Positions 21,499-31,340 are shown, counted from the first letter of the stretch. The stretch is DNA of 46,066 nucleotides from Ophiostoma sp. CBS 140.51 (GCA_029298735.1 JANSLP010000262.1:1-46066), one strand, 5' to 3'. Numbers and translations are program-made. The notes: a model not told the origin generated them from the letters alone.

Positions 21499-23664
21499 AT
21501 GTTGTCCCTCGTCACCATCGAATCGTCGGGGCCGACATCATCGCCCTCGACAGGACATACGACGACACACACGGCGTCCCCAGGCACTGGACACACCACT
21601 GGACACTCAACTGCCACATCAGTTCACATGGCCAGCTCATCTTCCGCCAACACACAGGCACCTGCCCGGCCTGCTCGCGCCGTTTCTCGCACCTACCCAG
21701 CCGTCCCGCTCCCGGACCACAACGACGACAATATCTTACTTGAACGCAAGGCATCCACAAAGGTGTTTGACGCCGCCGACTTGGAGAGAAGTAGACCTGT
21801 GACGCCCGTCACAGAAGACGAGGACGGCAACAACAGTGACAATGTCGACGACACGGCAAGCCACCACACTGGCCTGGGCAGCGAACCCGGCGACGACGAC
21901 GAAAACGGTGTCGAGGTTCTGCAGAGCATGTTCTGGCCACGCAAGAATGCCTTCCGGATGGCCAATGTGGCCCTCAACACCTTGAACGACGGACTCAACG
22001 ACAGTGCCGCTGGTGCTCTTCTACCGTACATTGAGCACCACTACAATATTGGCTATGGTATTGTCTCTTTGATTTTTGTGGCTTGTGCTTTTGGTTCTAT
22101 TATGGCCGCCACTGTGGTCGACCCAATGAAGCGTCGTCTCGGCCGGGCTCGCACACTGTGCATTGGCCAGCTCATCATGGCCGTCGGCTACGTCCCCCTC
22201 CTGACAACAGTAGCACCCTTCCCGGCCGTCGTTGTCGGTTTCTTCTTTGTCGGTCTCGGCGAGGCCATCAATGTAGCCATGGGCAACACCTACTGTGCGG
22301 GTATGCAGCAGGGGACCATGGCCCTGGGTATTATGCACGGCTCGTATGGTATTGGCGGCATCTCGGGCCCGCTTATTGCTACAGCCATTGTTGTGGCGAC
22401 AGGCGCCGCTGACGATCCGGATGGCAAGTCCGCAATCGTCTTTGGCCGTTACTACCTGCTGCCCTTCAGCATTTGTGTCCTGACGGCCGTGCTCTCGGCA
22501 TGGACGTTTGCCGGCTACGAAAAGGACTGGGGTGAGGTGCGTGAAGCGACTCCTGTCACGCTGTCTTCGGAAGATTCGGCTGAGCGGCGTCGGCGGTGGA
22601 GAGTCGGTCGGCAGAGACAGGCAGAACTGGATGGCCAGCAAATCCAGCAACAACAAGAACAGTCACGGTCGTTCCCGTGGGACCGGAAGCAGAAACAGCA
22701 GGGTTCGGTTTTTTCTTCGCCTCCTGCCGACAACATCCAGCTAACCGATTTTGCTTCGAGTGCATGCCCACTGCAACGTCCTCAGCCGACCTCGCAGCCC
22801 TCGACAGCCACTCTGTCGCGTGTCGGCTCCCGTGCACCTTCTCCTGTTCGCGAGCTCGTTGGTCGTGACCAGCGGCCTATTCTGTCGCCCATCCAGTCCC
22901 ACCCCCAACCATTCTCGCAGTCGGCCTCTGCCTTCGCCACACCATCGCACTCATTTGCCTCGTCTACTGCTCCTCTGTTCAACTCGATCGAAACTCCTGA
23001 GCCGACCACACCCCCTCCTCAGATGGAGTCGACACCTGCTCCCAAGAAGTCCTCCCGCACAAAGCGCGCCACCGTTCGCCTCTACGACATGTTCACTGCT
23101 CCTTCGTCTCGTGTCATTTTGTTGGGCGCTCTCTTCTTGTTCATGTACCAGGGTGCCGAGGTCAGCATTGCCGGCTGGGTCACATCCTTTTTGATGGCCA
23201 ACCGTGGCGGCACAGAACCCGCTGTCGGTTATATTACCGCCGGTTTCTGGGCCGGTATCACTGTTGGTCGCTTTGTCCTGGCCATGCCCGCCCAGCGTAT
23301 TGGACCCCGCCGCTTCGTTTATGGCTTGGTCATTGGTTCTGCTGTCTTTGAGCTGCTCGTATGGTTTGTGCCCAACGTCATTGGCGATGCTGTGGCCGTG
23401 TCCATTGTCGGTCTTCTGTTGGGCCCTGTCTACCCTTGCGCCGCTGGTCTGCTTATGCGTGGTCTGAGCCGCCGCGAGCGGGTTTCGGGCATGAGCGCCA
23501 TGGCGGCGTTTGGTAGTGCAGGCGGTGCCGCTGCGCCCTTTATTACGGGCGTCCTGGCCCAGGCCGTCGGCACGTTTGTGCTGCACCCGATTGTCATTGC
23601 CCTGTTTGCGGCCATGTTGGTGTTTTGGTACCTCGTGCCCGACCTCGCTAAGCGGCGTGAGTAA
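21499..23664 (+). CDS. MFS transporter with long central loop
   Basis: This 721-aa single-exon gene is a 12-TM major facilitator, closest in feel to the fungal fucose-permease/BSC6-like group. The first ~150 residues are hydrophilic (Ser/Thr/His-rich, then acidic). Six helices follow, with LNDGLNDSAAGALLPYIE in TM1, GQLIMAVGYVPLL, and GIMHGSYGIGGISGPLIAT before TM6. A cytosolic loop of about 190 residues (roughly 347-533) is rich in Gln, Ser and Pro and ends in a basic KKSSRTKRATVRLYDMF segment. Helices 7-12 include LFLFMYQGAEVSIAGWV and FWAGITVGRFVLAMPAQRIG. The loop is far longer than the usual MFS linker and is a likely site of regulation. The substrate is unknown. Confidence 0.85.
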   Translation: MLSLVTIESSGPTSSPSTGHTTTHTASPGTGHTTGHSTATSVHMASSSSANTQAPARPARAVSRTYPAVPLPDHNDDNILLERKASTKVFDAADLERSRPVTPVTEDEDGNNSDNVDDTASHHTGLGSEPGDDDENGVEVLQSMFWPRKNAFRMANVALNTLNDGLNDSAAGALLPYIEHHYNIGYGIVSLIFVACAFGSIMAATVVDPMKRRLGRARTLCIGQLIMAVGYVPLLTTVAPFPAVVVGFFFVGLGEAINVAMGNTYCAGMQQGTMALGIMHGSYGIGGISGPLIATAIVVATGAADDPDGKSAIVFGRYYLLPFSICVLTAVLSAWTFAGYEKDWGEVREATPVTLSSEDSAERRRRWRVGRQRQAELDGQQIQQQQEQSRSFPWDRKQKQQGSVFSSPPADNIQLTDFASSACPLQRPQPTSQPSTATLSRVGSRAPSPVRELVGRDQRPILSPIQSHPQPFSQSASAFATPSHSFASSTAPLFNSIETPEPTTPPPQMESTPAPKKSSRTKRATVRLYDMFTAPSSRVILLGALFLFMYQGAEVSIAGWVTSFLMANRGGTEPAVGYITAGFWAGITVGRFVLAMPAQRIGPRRFVYGLVIGSAVFELLVWFVPNVIGDAVAVSIVGLLLGPVYPCAAGLLMRGLSRRERVSGMSAMAAFGSAGGAAAPFITGVLAQAVGTFVLHPIVIALFAAMLVFWYLVPDLAKRRE

Positions 23665-24353
23665 AAAGAAAACAAATAGGGGTGGAGAATAAAAGGGGGG
23701 TGTAGCGAACATTCATAATAATTAATAATTTTGGGAGCGACATGATTTGAACAGCATTTTATAGATTTTATACTCTGATTTTCTGGGCTTTGCACATTCG
23801 TCGACATTAGAACATTATTTTTACAGATTAAGTCGAGAAAGCGCTGTTGTGGCCGCCACTTTTGGCGGTCCCTGCAGTGAGGGGTTTGTCCCTTCGAAGT
23901 ACCTTATACCTGCAGTTGTAATTCTCTTCAAAACCGTCTCTGTGGCGGAGCATCACATTAATGCTAAAGTGCTCATCAGGCCCCAAACGGTTAACCTCTT
24001 TTATTTTACGGAACGAGCCTGGTTTTGGTCCTATCCCAGCGGCCGAAGCGGCCGGGACAACGTACAGCAAAAGATAGAGGTTCCCATTTCTAGTCCCCGT
24101 CAGAAGTGTCCTGCGGTGCAACAGTTCTTCTCGCCGGATCGTCTTAACAGAGATGGGTACCCCTCTACTACTCATCTCTCTATCTATTAATCTCTCTATC
24201 TGTTCTATATACTATAGCAGGTCTGTCTTGGCTCTCCTTTATCGCTCTGTAAGTATAAAGAAAGCCTCCTTCGCACCCATAGATGCCTCTTTTTTGTCTT
24301 CACTTCTTTCTACTACAGTCCAGTCTTTCCTTATTTCTACTTGCCCAGCATAG
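23665..24353. other. AT-rich left edge of the accessory block
   Basis: Base composition drops after the MFS gene. This stretch has a 3' flank, a possible minus-strand ORF (listed separately) and a promoter-like pyrimidine-rich segment at about 24176-24350 that leads into the DUF3435 relic. The direct repeat GCGGCCGAAGCGGCCG lies near 24041-24056. Confidence 0.45.
23828..24175 (-). CDS. Uncertain small ORF, 115 aa
   Basis: The open frame runs from ATG 24175 to a TAA at 23828. The middle reads NLYLLLYVVPAASAAG and the C-terminal half is polar and basic. I recognise no family. It lies between the MFS gene and the DUF3435 relic, opposite in strand to both, and shares its upstream region with the relic. 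It may be a real accessory gene, a fragment or chance. Confidence 0.25.
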   Translation of the reverse strand: MSSRGVPISVKTIRREELLHRRTLLTGTRNGNLYLLLYVVPAASAAGIGPKPGSFRKIKEVNRLGPDEHFSINVMLRHRDGFEENYNCRYKVLRRDKPLTAGTAKSGGHNSAFST

Positions 24354-25612
24354 CTCAGACCTACCCCAGAAGACACCAAGGCAACAGCCAGCACGGGGAA
24401 ACGGTTTATACAGAGAGAATCGAAATCGCGGGTTTCGAAGCAAAGGAAACCATTAACGGCCACCCAGCGTGCTACCCTTCGGAAGCAGCTCCAAGGCGTT
24501 CATTTTCTCCTGCCAGATTATGCCGACACTACTAAAATTAACATCGCTGGCATTTTACGGAAATAGAAGAGGTATAACTACTTTATACAATACTGCCGCC
24601 TTCTCTCCCCCCTCCATAAAAAAAACCCCGTTAGGTTTAGTACAAGTTATTAACAGATTTTGAGGTACTACGACTTTGCAAAGCTGGGTCCTTGGAAGGA
24701 TGTGATTCAGAGAGCTGACCGAGCGATGGCGATGGATTTTCTCCACCATTTGTGTAAGAATTATAAGATCGCTTCGTGAGGCACATCTTAGGAGTACTTT
24801 CGTCAGTACAAACAACTTTATGCTAGTGTCAATGGCCGATACTTAAACAGGAATGACAGCAAAGAAATAATAAAGGTACGTTCTCGGCTGCTTATTGTAG
24901 TACGGCAACCGTTGTTAATATATTTTTACAGTGGCACGATACCACGTTAGTGGATATCTTCGGCCTTCACGCCCCCAACAAAAACGGAAAGGATATAAGA
25001 GACTGGGGTGATTTACTAGCGCTTTTAACGTTCAATATCGCGTACGACACTGGTACGTTTCACACGGAGCGGCAGCGCGTACAACTGTCAAGGTGTTACC
25101 TCTTCCTTGCCTGCACGGGGGCTCGCCCTACCGAGATTATCGACAACGAGAAAAAAAAGCCCACGGATAACTCTTTCAAAGAGCTCTTTAACCCTCAATC
25201 CGTCGGTGGTTACCATATTAAGGAAGGGAGTGGAGAGCTTTCGGGATTACACGGCACAACTTACGACAAACCTCTCGACGAGAATTCCGGGCTGCTTAAA
25301 GAACTGCTCTCACAAGAAACGACCGGCCGCAAACGTCCCAAGGCTCTATGCTATAAAGATGTGTTGCTAATAGTTGTACGCCACCCGGTTACTGGCGAGG
25401 ATGTGCTGGCAATGGCAGTGAAGCTTATCCACCATAAAGGAGCGGATAGCAAGCCTAAACCGTTCGTCTTCCTTATTAACACCTTACGTAACAGGCGCCA
25501 AATCCTGGCCCGGTCCCTAATCTTGTCTCGACATAGACACAGTGCCCATACTGAAGGAGTAAACAAATCAGGTCGGCTGAGCTATCGTGGCTGGTACACA
25601 GCATGTTCATAA
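24354..25612 (+). pseudogene. DUF3435 tyrosine recombinase relic (Starship captain superfamily)
   Basis: This is the remains of a DUF3435-type tyrosine recombinase, the superfamily that includes the 'captain' integrases of Starship elements. Three segments join across two introns. Segment 24354-24571 includes KPLTATQRATLRKQLQ and LLPDYADTTKINIAGILRK. After an intron at 24572-24664, segment 24665-24875 gives DFAKLGPWKDVIQRADRAM. A second intron (24876-24931, GTACGT donor, TTACAG acceptor) leads to 24932-25612, with FHTERQRVQLSRCYLFLACTGARPTEII and HHKGADSKPKPFVFL. TGARPT carries the first catalytic Arg region. The later HxxR and Tyr boxes are missing because the frame ends beside a minisatellite. 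Three in-frame stops break it: TAG 24564-24566, TGA 24777-24779 and TAG 24789-24791. The N-terminal start is not clear. Confidence 0.8.
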
Positions 25613-25795
25613 CGCTGGCCCCCACTAAATATGGCTGGTACACAGATATGGCTGGTACAAAGATGGCTGGGACAGACAAATGGCTGGGACAGATATGGCT
25701 GGCACCCAGAATGGCTGGCACAAATATGGCTGGCGCAAATATAGCTGGCACACAGATTTGGCTGGTACACAGATATGGCTGGGACAGATATGCAC
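25589..25795 (+). repeat. Minisatellite, 15-17 bp GGCTGG-containing units
   Basis: Ten near-identical units with the core ATGGCTGGYACA(CAGAT) lie at 25631-25795. Core GGCTGG motifs start at 25633, 25650, 25665, 25682, 25697, 25713, 25728, 25743 (as AGCTGG), 25760 and 25777, so the spacing alternates between 15 and 17 bp. One extra copy sits at 25589 inside the end of the recombinase relic. It marks the point where that gene loses homology to its family. Confidence 0.9.
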
Positions 25796-26560
25796 CAAAA
25801 GAGAGAGCGGAAACGGAAAACAGACCCTGGAATATTCTGACCCAGTTCTTTGACCCCTGTGGCGATCCCGCTCCACACGGCCGTGCGCGCCTGGGTTGCA
25901 TCCGTGCAATGCCTTGCACTTTTGTCTCTATCAGAATTCCTCATTGTGTTGTTGCTTTCACTTCTGTAAAATAATAAACACTTTAAAGAGTAAAACATAA
26001 AACAGTCCGCCGGTTTTTGGTATTGTACCCCCCCTTCTTTTCTGCCCTCACCTTTCTCCTGTTCTCTCCACCCCTCGTCTCCTGTCTGAAGTTCGTATCT
26101 GCTCGCCTCCCCCCACCTGCACCCACTTCCAATTCGCCAGACATCCGCGTGCCGCCGCCCACAGGTGAGGCTGACAAGATAGTTGCAGTCTCTCGTCTGC
26201 AGATGCTCAGTAGGTGCATTTGGCCGTCCTTCTTGGTTGTTTCGACCATCGCAACGCTGCCGTGAAAGCGGTATGGCGCCGTGTGCTGGCAGCCAGTGGC
26301 AGGTTCAATCCACTGTGCCTCTGATGCATTCGGTTTAGGCAGAAACCTTAAAATAAACATAATGAACAGCAAGCTGCACGGTGCCATTCAGAACCAAGAA
26401 AAAAAAGCCCAAGAGCAAAAAGGCCCAAGAAAAACGACAGCTCCAAAGAGATACACATACGCACAAACGCGAATACGCCAATAACAACTCAATACGACCT
26501 CGACGACGTATACCGCCCGAAAAATCTAATCGAGAATGTCCTTATTGAGCTCAACATGAG
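25796..26560. other. Spacer between minisatellite and ankyrin gene
   Basis: No gene is supported. The stretch is A/T-rich at its right end, with a C-rich, pyrimidine-rich patch near 26040-26160. Open frames on either strand lack recognisable domains. Confidence 0.45.
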
Positions 26561-28351
26561 CTAAAACGACGGCCACTCTCCAGGTGGTGGTGCGGACGGC
26601 ACCTGTCCTGCGTGGTTGACAGCATTGGCCCGCGCACCAAAGGCCAGCAGCGCAGCGGTCGACCGATGCATGCGATAAGCCATGGTAAAGTGGAGCGCCG
26701 TGTTGCCGTTCCTGGCGTCGGCCTCATTGACGAGGGCGAGACGGGTGGCTGCGTTTTGCGCATCGAGCTGTGCATCCTTGCCCGTTGGCCTGTATCGTGC
26801 GAGAAGCTGCTTGAGCATGCCCATGACGTCGAAGGATGCGTCCATTTCGGCGGCAAACCAGGGCAACGCTTCATACCGCACATGGCTGCAGTGGGAGTTG
26901 CGGGAGACGGACGAGAACATGGACAGGATAAGTCCGGGGCCATTGTGGCGGGGCAGAGCCTCGATATCAGCGCCACGCTCAATCAGTGCCAGCATCAGTG
27001 GCATTTGATGGAACCCTGTGGCCAAGTGCAGCGGAGTGTAGTGTCCGCGGTAGCGGGCATTGATGGTGGCCGCGCAAATGGCTTTGTCGGCGGTGAGCAG
27101 CCGCACCATGTCCACGGCTGTTTTACATTCGTCCGTGATAGAATCCAGCGTTGGTTCTTCGAGACGAACCGTGCCCATTGCCGCCGCATGAAGGGGCAGC
27201 AGGACGGCGACCTCGTTGTCTGGGACGTCGTCATCTGGATCGCGCAGCGGCGTTGGAGGCTGAGGCACCTGGGGCAGAAGGACTACATCCATCGTGGTCA
27301 GGAGGCGGGTGTGGTCGTCGGGGAAGAGCGCCAAGAGCGCCTTCACGCCGTCGACATTGTGGCTTTTTGCACCGACAGCAATGGGTGAAATGTAGACCTT
27401 GGCACGGCGAAAACGGCTGACTTCATCTAGTATATCGATAATAGAGACTCTATCCAAGTGGCCCTCATACACCCTCACGCCGGCCTCGACGAGCACCGCG
27501 ACGACGCCGGGAGCTGTGCGGCCGGAGCTCAACGCCAGAGCCAGTGCGTTGCCGATCCCGCCGGGACGTGTCCGCCACCCAATCGGACATTCATTGCCGT
27601 TTTCGTCGAATCCCTTTCCAGAAGTCTTGTCTGGCGATATGTAATCATATTCTTGGCGAACGGCGTGGATGTCGGCGCCACGCTCGAGCAAGAAACGAAT
27701 CAGCTCAACGCGCGCTTTTTCCTCAGACGGACCGATTTTGACCCAGACGGCGGCCAACAGTGGTGTCAAGCCGTCGAGGGCCACCTCGTTGATGTCCGTA
27801 TCGGGCATGCCCTGGAGTAAGAAGCGCACTGTGTCGAGGCGGCCCCATGCACAGGCCGTTGTCAGCGGCGAGCCCCATCGAAGATAGTGGTCGTCGTTCC
27901 GGTACTCTGGGATAATAACGCGCATCTTGGGTGGGAGCGTGGCCCGGTGCTTCATCATAACATCCAGGATAGCGTGCCGGCCTAGCCGCGCGGCCAACAC
28001 CATCGGCGGGCACAGCATTTCTCCGTCCCAATCCGACTTGATCAGGTCCGGCTCCATGCGGATCAGGTCGCGCATAGCCGGAACATCGTCGGCCCTGATA
28101 ACTTCATGCATGAGGGCGAGATTCCCATAGTCTACCATTTTGTGGTAATGGGTGTATTTCTCTGACATGAGGGCCGGTAACTGCGTTCGCAAAAACTCGT
28201 ATGCCTCCTTGCCGGCTGGATGTCGATACTCCCAACGTATTGTTCTGAATGCCTCCCTGAGGGCCAAGCCAGGGTCGGCGTCAGCGTCGACGGCGGTGTC
28301 GACATTGAGGCCGTTGAGGCCATCCGAACCGTGGTTGTCTTGTGTCGCCAT
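26561..28351 (-). CDS. Ankyrin-repeat protein, 596 aa
   Basis: This intronless gene encodes a cytosolic-type ankyrin-repeat protein with no signal peptide, membrane helix or effector domain that I can see. Repeats of variable quality are at about residues 163-185 (SPLTTACAWGRLDTVRFLLQ), 193-231 (GLTPLLAAVW, then LIRFLLERGADIHAV), 267-290 (GNALALALSSGR, then VLVEAGVRV), 440-470 (HYTPLHLATGFHQMPLMLAL, IERGADIEAL) and 553-583 (GNTALHFTMAYRMH, then LLAFGARANAVNHAG). Long non-repeat spacers separate them, including an acidic DPDDDVPDNE stretch. Such proteins are expanded and variable in filamentous fungi. The start at 28351 is the first Met of the open frame. The function is unknown. It is the first intact gene inside the accessory block. 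Confidence 0.75.
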   Translation of the reverse strand: MATQDNHGSDGLNGLNVDTAVDADADPGLALREAFRTIRWEYRHPAGKEAYEFLRTQLPALMSEKYTHYHKMVDYGNLALMHEVIRADDVPAMRDLIRMEPDLIKSDWDGEMLCPPMVLAARLGRHAILDVMMKHRATLPPKMRVIIPEYRNDDHYLRWGSPLTTACAWGRLDTVRFLLQGMPDTDINEVALDGLTPLLAAVWVKIGPSEEKARVELIRFLLERGADIHAVRQEYDYISPDKTSGKGFDENGNECPIGWRTRPGGIGNALALALSSGRTAPGVVAVLVEAGVRVYEGHLDRVSIIDILDEVSRFRRAKVYISPIAVGAKSHNVDGVKALLALFPDDHTRLLTTMDVVLLPQVPQPPTPLRDPDDDVPDNEVAVLLPLHAAAMGTVRLEEPTLDSITDECKTAVDMVRLLTADKAICAATINARYRGHYTPLHLATGFHQMPLMLALIERGADIEALPRHNGPGLILSMFSSVSRNSHCSHVRYEALPWFAAEMDASFDVMGMLKQLLARYRPTGKDAQLDAQNAATRLALVNEADARNGNTALHFTMAYRMHRSTAALLAFGARANAVNHAGQVPSAPPPGEWPSF

Positions 28352-29457
28352 TTTCGATTTCGTCTTCGTTTTCGATTCAAAGCCTGAGTGCTTGTTCTCT
28401 GCCAGGCAGCACTGTACATTGCAAGGCGACCGATTCGTGCAAGATTATCTCTACATTTTATATTCATGTATGTTGTTGCGCATACCATCCCGGCGGGAAG
28501 GTGCGGCGCCCAAGAGGGTGGATGTGTGCACGAGTCGACCTTCCTGATGGTTGTTAGATGAGTTCCTGCTACTTTAGAACGGGCTTTGTGTGGTTGATTA
28601 TTTAGGGAAATTACCTGTTAAATTAAGGTATCCACCCTCTAATTAGCGGTTTTCTGCATAGCATCCTCGGGCCATAATTTTGCCCCGACCAATCCTTTCT
28701 TCTGACATTTGACACCAGGTGGTTCCTTCCTGTTCGGTTAGCATAGCGCAACATCACCCTCGCTATTTTTGCAAGAACGATTGAAACAAGAAGAAATCGC
28801 TCCCCCCGCTCTGACCAGTCGAGACTTTAAATAATACAAACATACTACGCATTTCATGGAAGTGCAGGATTAACATACGACACGCCACCCCCGAGTAACA
28901 GGCGCTGCAAGATACACAAACAATTCAAAGTCTTTCGCCAGCAATGCCTGCGACGCTGTCCCGAGCGGCGATTTCAACGAGACTCGACGGTGTCAAACAG
29001 TCAGAAATCACAAAGTCAGAAGATCAGAAAATCAAAAAATTATATCTATAATGCTAGACATGAAGGACACGATCGTTGGCCTCCACGCACGCCAGAGCTA
29101 AAGGCAACGGCTTTGCCTTTGGTATTCTCTAAACGACAGTAAACAACAGGCCTCGCCTACAAGTCTCTTACGAGAACTATTAAAAGAATATCAGGACGCC
29201 ATCGAGATATAAAAGAAAAGCCATTAGTGAGTTTACCCCCAAAGACAACACAGGCATTTACAATTCGCAGGCGGCGAAGTCCTCGAATACTTGAAGGCTT
29301 GAAGGACGTCAATGGCCTGGGCGACGACAAGATACCGCCACTTCCAAAGACAAAATATAAAGGACAAAGCACAAACGGCGACGCCAAGCCAATGCGCCGA
29401 GTGAGCAGTGAGATGGCCACTATCCACCATCTACCGTCTGCCATCGCCATCTGCCCG
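28352..29457. other. 1.1 kb AT-rich spacer
   Basis: No coding region is recognised. It contains AGATCAGAAAATCAAAAAA-type A-rich runs near 29010-29045 and a small perfect hairpin at 29100-29120 (listed separately). The minus-strand open frame at 29157-29519 has no family features. Confidence 0.45.
29100..29120. repeat. Small inverted repeat (8-bp stem, 5-nt loop)
   Basis: AAAGGCAA at 29100-29107 pairs with TTGCCTTT at 29113-29120 across the loop CGGCT. No gene end lies next to it, and its function is unknown. Confidence 0.5.
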
Positions 29458-30012
29458 CTATCCGGACTCAGGCCACCAGTTTGCATCAAACGCATACACT
29501 TCGGGGTTGTAGTTTCCAAAACCTCTTCCCTGCGTTCGGCTCACAGAGGGCCATATGTAGTTGAGAGTACCAGTGCCGCCATTTTGCGCCCTAGGGGTGA
29601 AGGCGCCGCGCCCATATAGATTGTTCGCCCATGAATTGATGGCAGTGGCAAGCGTGGCTTCAGTATTACGCCGGTTTTCGAGCAGGGCCTGTATTTGGGG
29701 TGTACGGTCCTGACCCAAATGCCATCGGTTCTGCTCGTCCGGGGGAGTGTTGATGCCACAGGTGAGGGGAACAGTGCGCACATTGAGCGGGTTTGCACCT
29801 CTAATTTGGTCATTTCTGACCCGATCCTCTGGAAAGTCGGTGTCGACGCCCCTGGCAAGCTCGTACATGTATTGGCCGTGGAACATGTTCAGAGCAGACA
29901 CGCCAAGATACCAGTCGTATAAGCCTCCGCCACCACCCCCGACATGCAGCAGATGTGGTACGGGTTGTGGACGCGGACGGAGGCCGGGGCCGAAAGCTAT
30001 ACTGATCTTTTA
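29458..30012 (-). pseudogene. Unidentified protein fragment, open frame without start
   Basis: The frame is open from just after a TAA near 30012 to the stop at 29458, about 180 codons. The first in-frame ATG (29901) lies inside the protein-like part, so the 5' end appears to be missing. The peptide begins with a Pro-rich part, then a run of six glycines (HVGGGGGGLYDWYLGV), then ALNMFHGQYMYELARGVD and LYGRGAFTPRAQNGGTG. Its composition is that of a folded protein, with many Trp, Tyr and Asn and two short blocks near FHGQYMYEL and NWWPESG. I do not recognise the family. It overlaps, in another frame, the downstream end of the secreted-type gene at 30605. It may be a truncated gene or a final exon with an unseen splice. 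Confidence 0.4.
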
Positions 30013-30605
30013 CGCTCTCGATTGTGACACCCATCTGCTGCACACATATATTTGATGCGATATTGGCCAGGCTGATCGTAAATGGTATATTGTTGAGCCG
30101 GTAGTCACTATTCGGTTTGTTTATGATTAATACGTTAGATAATATATATAAAATAGGGTAGTAAAAAAAGAGAGCTTCTGTTTCCAGGGCAGTCATACCT
30201 TGCACAGCAGAACGCCGTGTTTATCGTACTGTCCGACGCGTATGTGACTGTAGCGCTCGTGGATCTGTGCGTTTCGGTAAAGGCGGCCACATTGTATGCC
30301 GTCCAGCCGCTCGGGCACACGGCGGGGCTGAAGGAGAAGCGGCTCTCAGGGACGACCGCACCCCAGCCGGCCGGCTGGCAGTCGGCGAAACGAAGGTTAG
30401 TTAGGTCTGATACGGTGAAACCGATTGTCGTAACCGTGTAGTTGTTCCACCAGAAACTCGACACGATGCTGGTTGTGGAGAACAAACTGTCGCAGTCGGG
30501 TGGTGCGACAAAGGGTGTTGTGAGGGCGAGGAGTGACGTGGCTGTACCAGTGGCTAAGGCCGTGGTTGTGACCGCTGTCGTTGATGCCGGTAGAGAGAGA
30601 GACAT
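29810..30605 (-). pseudogene. Secreted-type Cys-containing fungal protein, probably truncated
   Basis: The start is MSLSLPASTTAV at 30603-30605. Exon 1 (30199-30605) encodes a Ser/Thr-rich N-terminus and then FWWNNYTVTTIGFTVSDL, FADCQPAGWGAVVPESRFSF and CPSGWTAYNVAAF, ending near FCCA. This pattern of a DC, ADCQP, VCPSGWTAY and FCC is common in small extracellular or membrane-anchored proteins of Sordariomycetes with no known function. An intron at 30108-30198 (GTATGA donor, CTAAC branch, AATAG acceptor) leads to exon 2, which reads SDYRLNNIPFTISLANIASN and so on. Exon 2 then runs into Arg-rich reading that is the wrong frame of the neighbouring fragment, ending at 29810. The expected C-terminal TM or GPI segment is absent. 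I treat it as truncated or fused. Confidence 0.45.
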
Positions 30606-30985
30606 GATGTGTTTACTATGGAACGGATGTACATTTGATGCAGTGAGAACGGAGCTGTTCGGGAAAGGCACAATCAATAGGGCGTCGTGCGTCGTGAGTC
30701 TGTGGATCGATGAATGTTATATTAGTGACACGTTTTTTTCAGTCCTTAGTTGTAGATACCGTCTACCTCTATGTAGAGACCTCGTTTGATAATTTTTCGG
30801 CCACCCGTGGCAGGTTTGTGTAACAGCCCTGTGTCGGAACGTGGCTTGTGTATCACTGCTTGGAGCCTTTAAATTTCGCTACTATGGTTTCCACTTGCCC
30901 GTCTAATTTTGTATTTTGGCAAAAGCTGGGGCTAAGAACACCGGGTAAGATGCCATGTTTGGACCAACAGACCAGGCCCATCTAA
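30606..30985. other. Intergenic gap in the fragment-rich zone
   Basis: No gene is recognised. It has AT-rich patches and the upstream region of the secreted-type fragment. Confidence 0.4.
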
Positions 30986-31340
30986 AAGGCCATTACCAAC
31001 GGCAAGCGCTGCAGTCAAAAATGCAACGCTCAACCCTAAGAACTCCATTGTCTACCTGCCGCCCGGCATCTACTTGGTATCAAGCATGATCAAGGTCTTT
31101 TTTGACACACAGATTATCGGTAACGCCAACAACTGGCCCAACGATCCGGGCGTCCTCGCGCTTCGTGGGCCTCGGCGTGCTGTCAACGGACCAATACGTG
31201 GACAATGGCGGTACGGGCCCCGACGGCAATGCACTTGGTTGGTACATCAACACGGCGCGGTTTTACAGCCAGATCCGCAACCGTGATGTGAGCCTGTCGG
31301 ATGTAGTGTTTGTAAACAAATATTCACCCCAAGGCCAACG
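30986..31340 (+). pseudogene. GH55-type beta-1,3-glucanase fragment with frameshifts
   Basis: Three frames together encode part of a pectate-lyase-superfamily GH55 exo-beta-1,3-glucanase. KAITNGKRCS is read from 30986. NATLNPKNSIVYLPPGIYLV then SSMIKVFFDTQIIGNANNWP is read from 31020 in a second frame. PTIRASSRFVGLGVLSTDQY and GNALGWYINTARFYSQIRN are read in a third frame from about 31139. The order and spacing follow the family (AI..G.RC, VYFPPGTYL, TQIIG, TIKA, GL.V, then WYINT..F...RN). Only about 115 residues of a usual 700-plus remain, and no start codon or end is present, so this is a broken remnant. Confidence 0.65.

Noticed and set aside
25603..25974. Open frames running through the minisatellite on both strands (repeated GW/AGT or VPAI peptides)
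   Set aside because: The repeat peptides are a by-product of the 15-17 bp array, and the units shift frame between copies.
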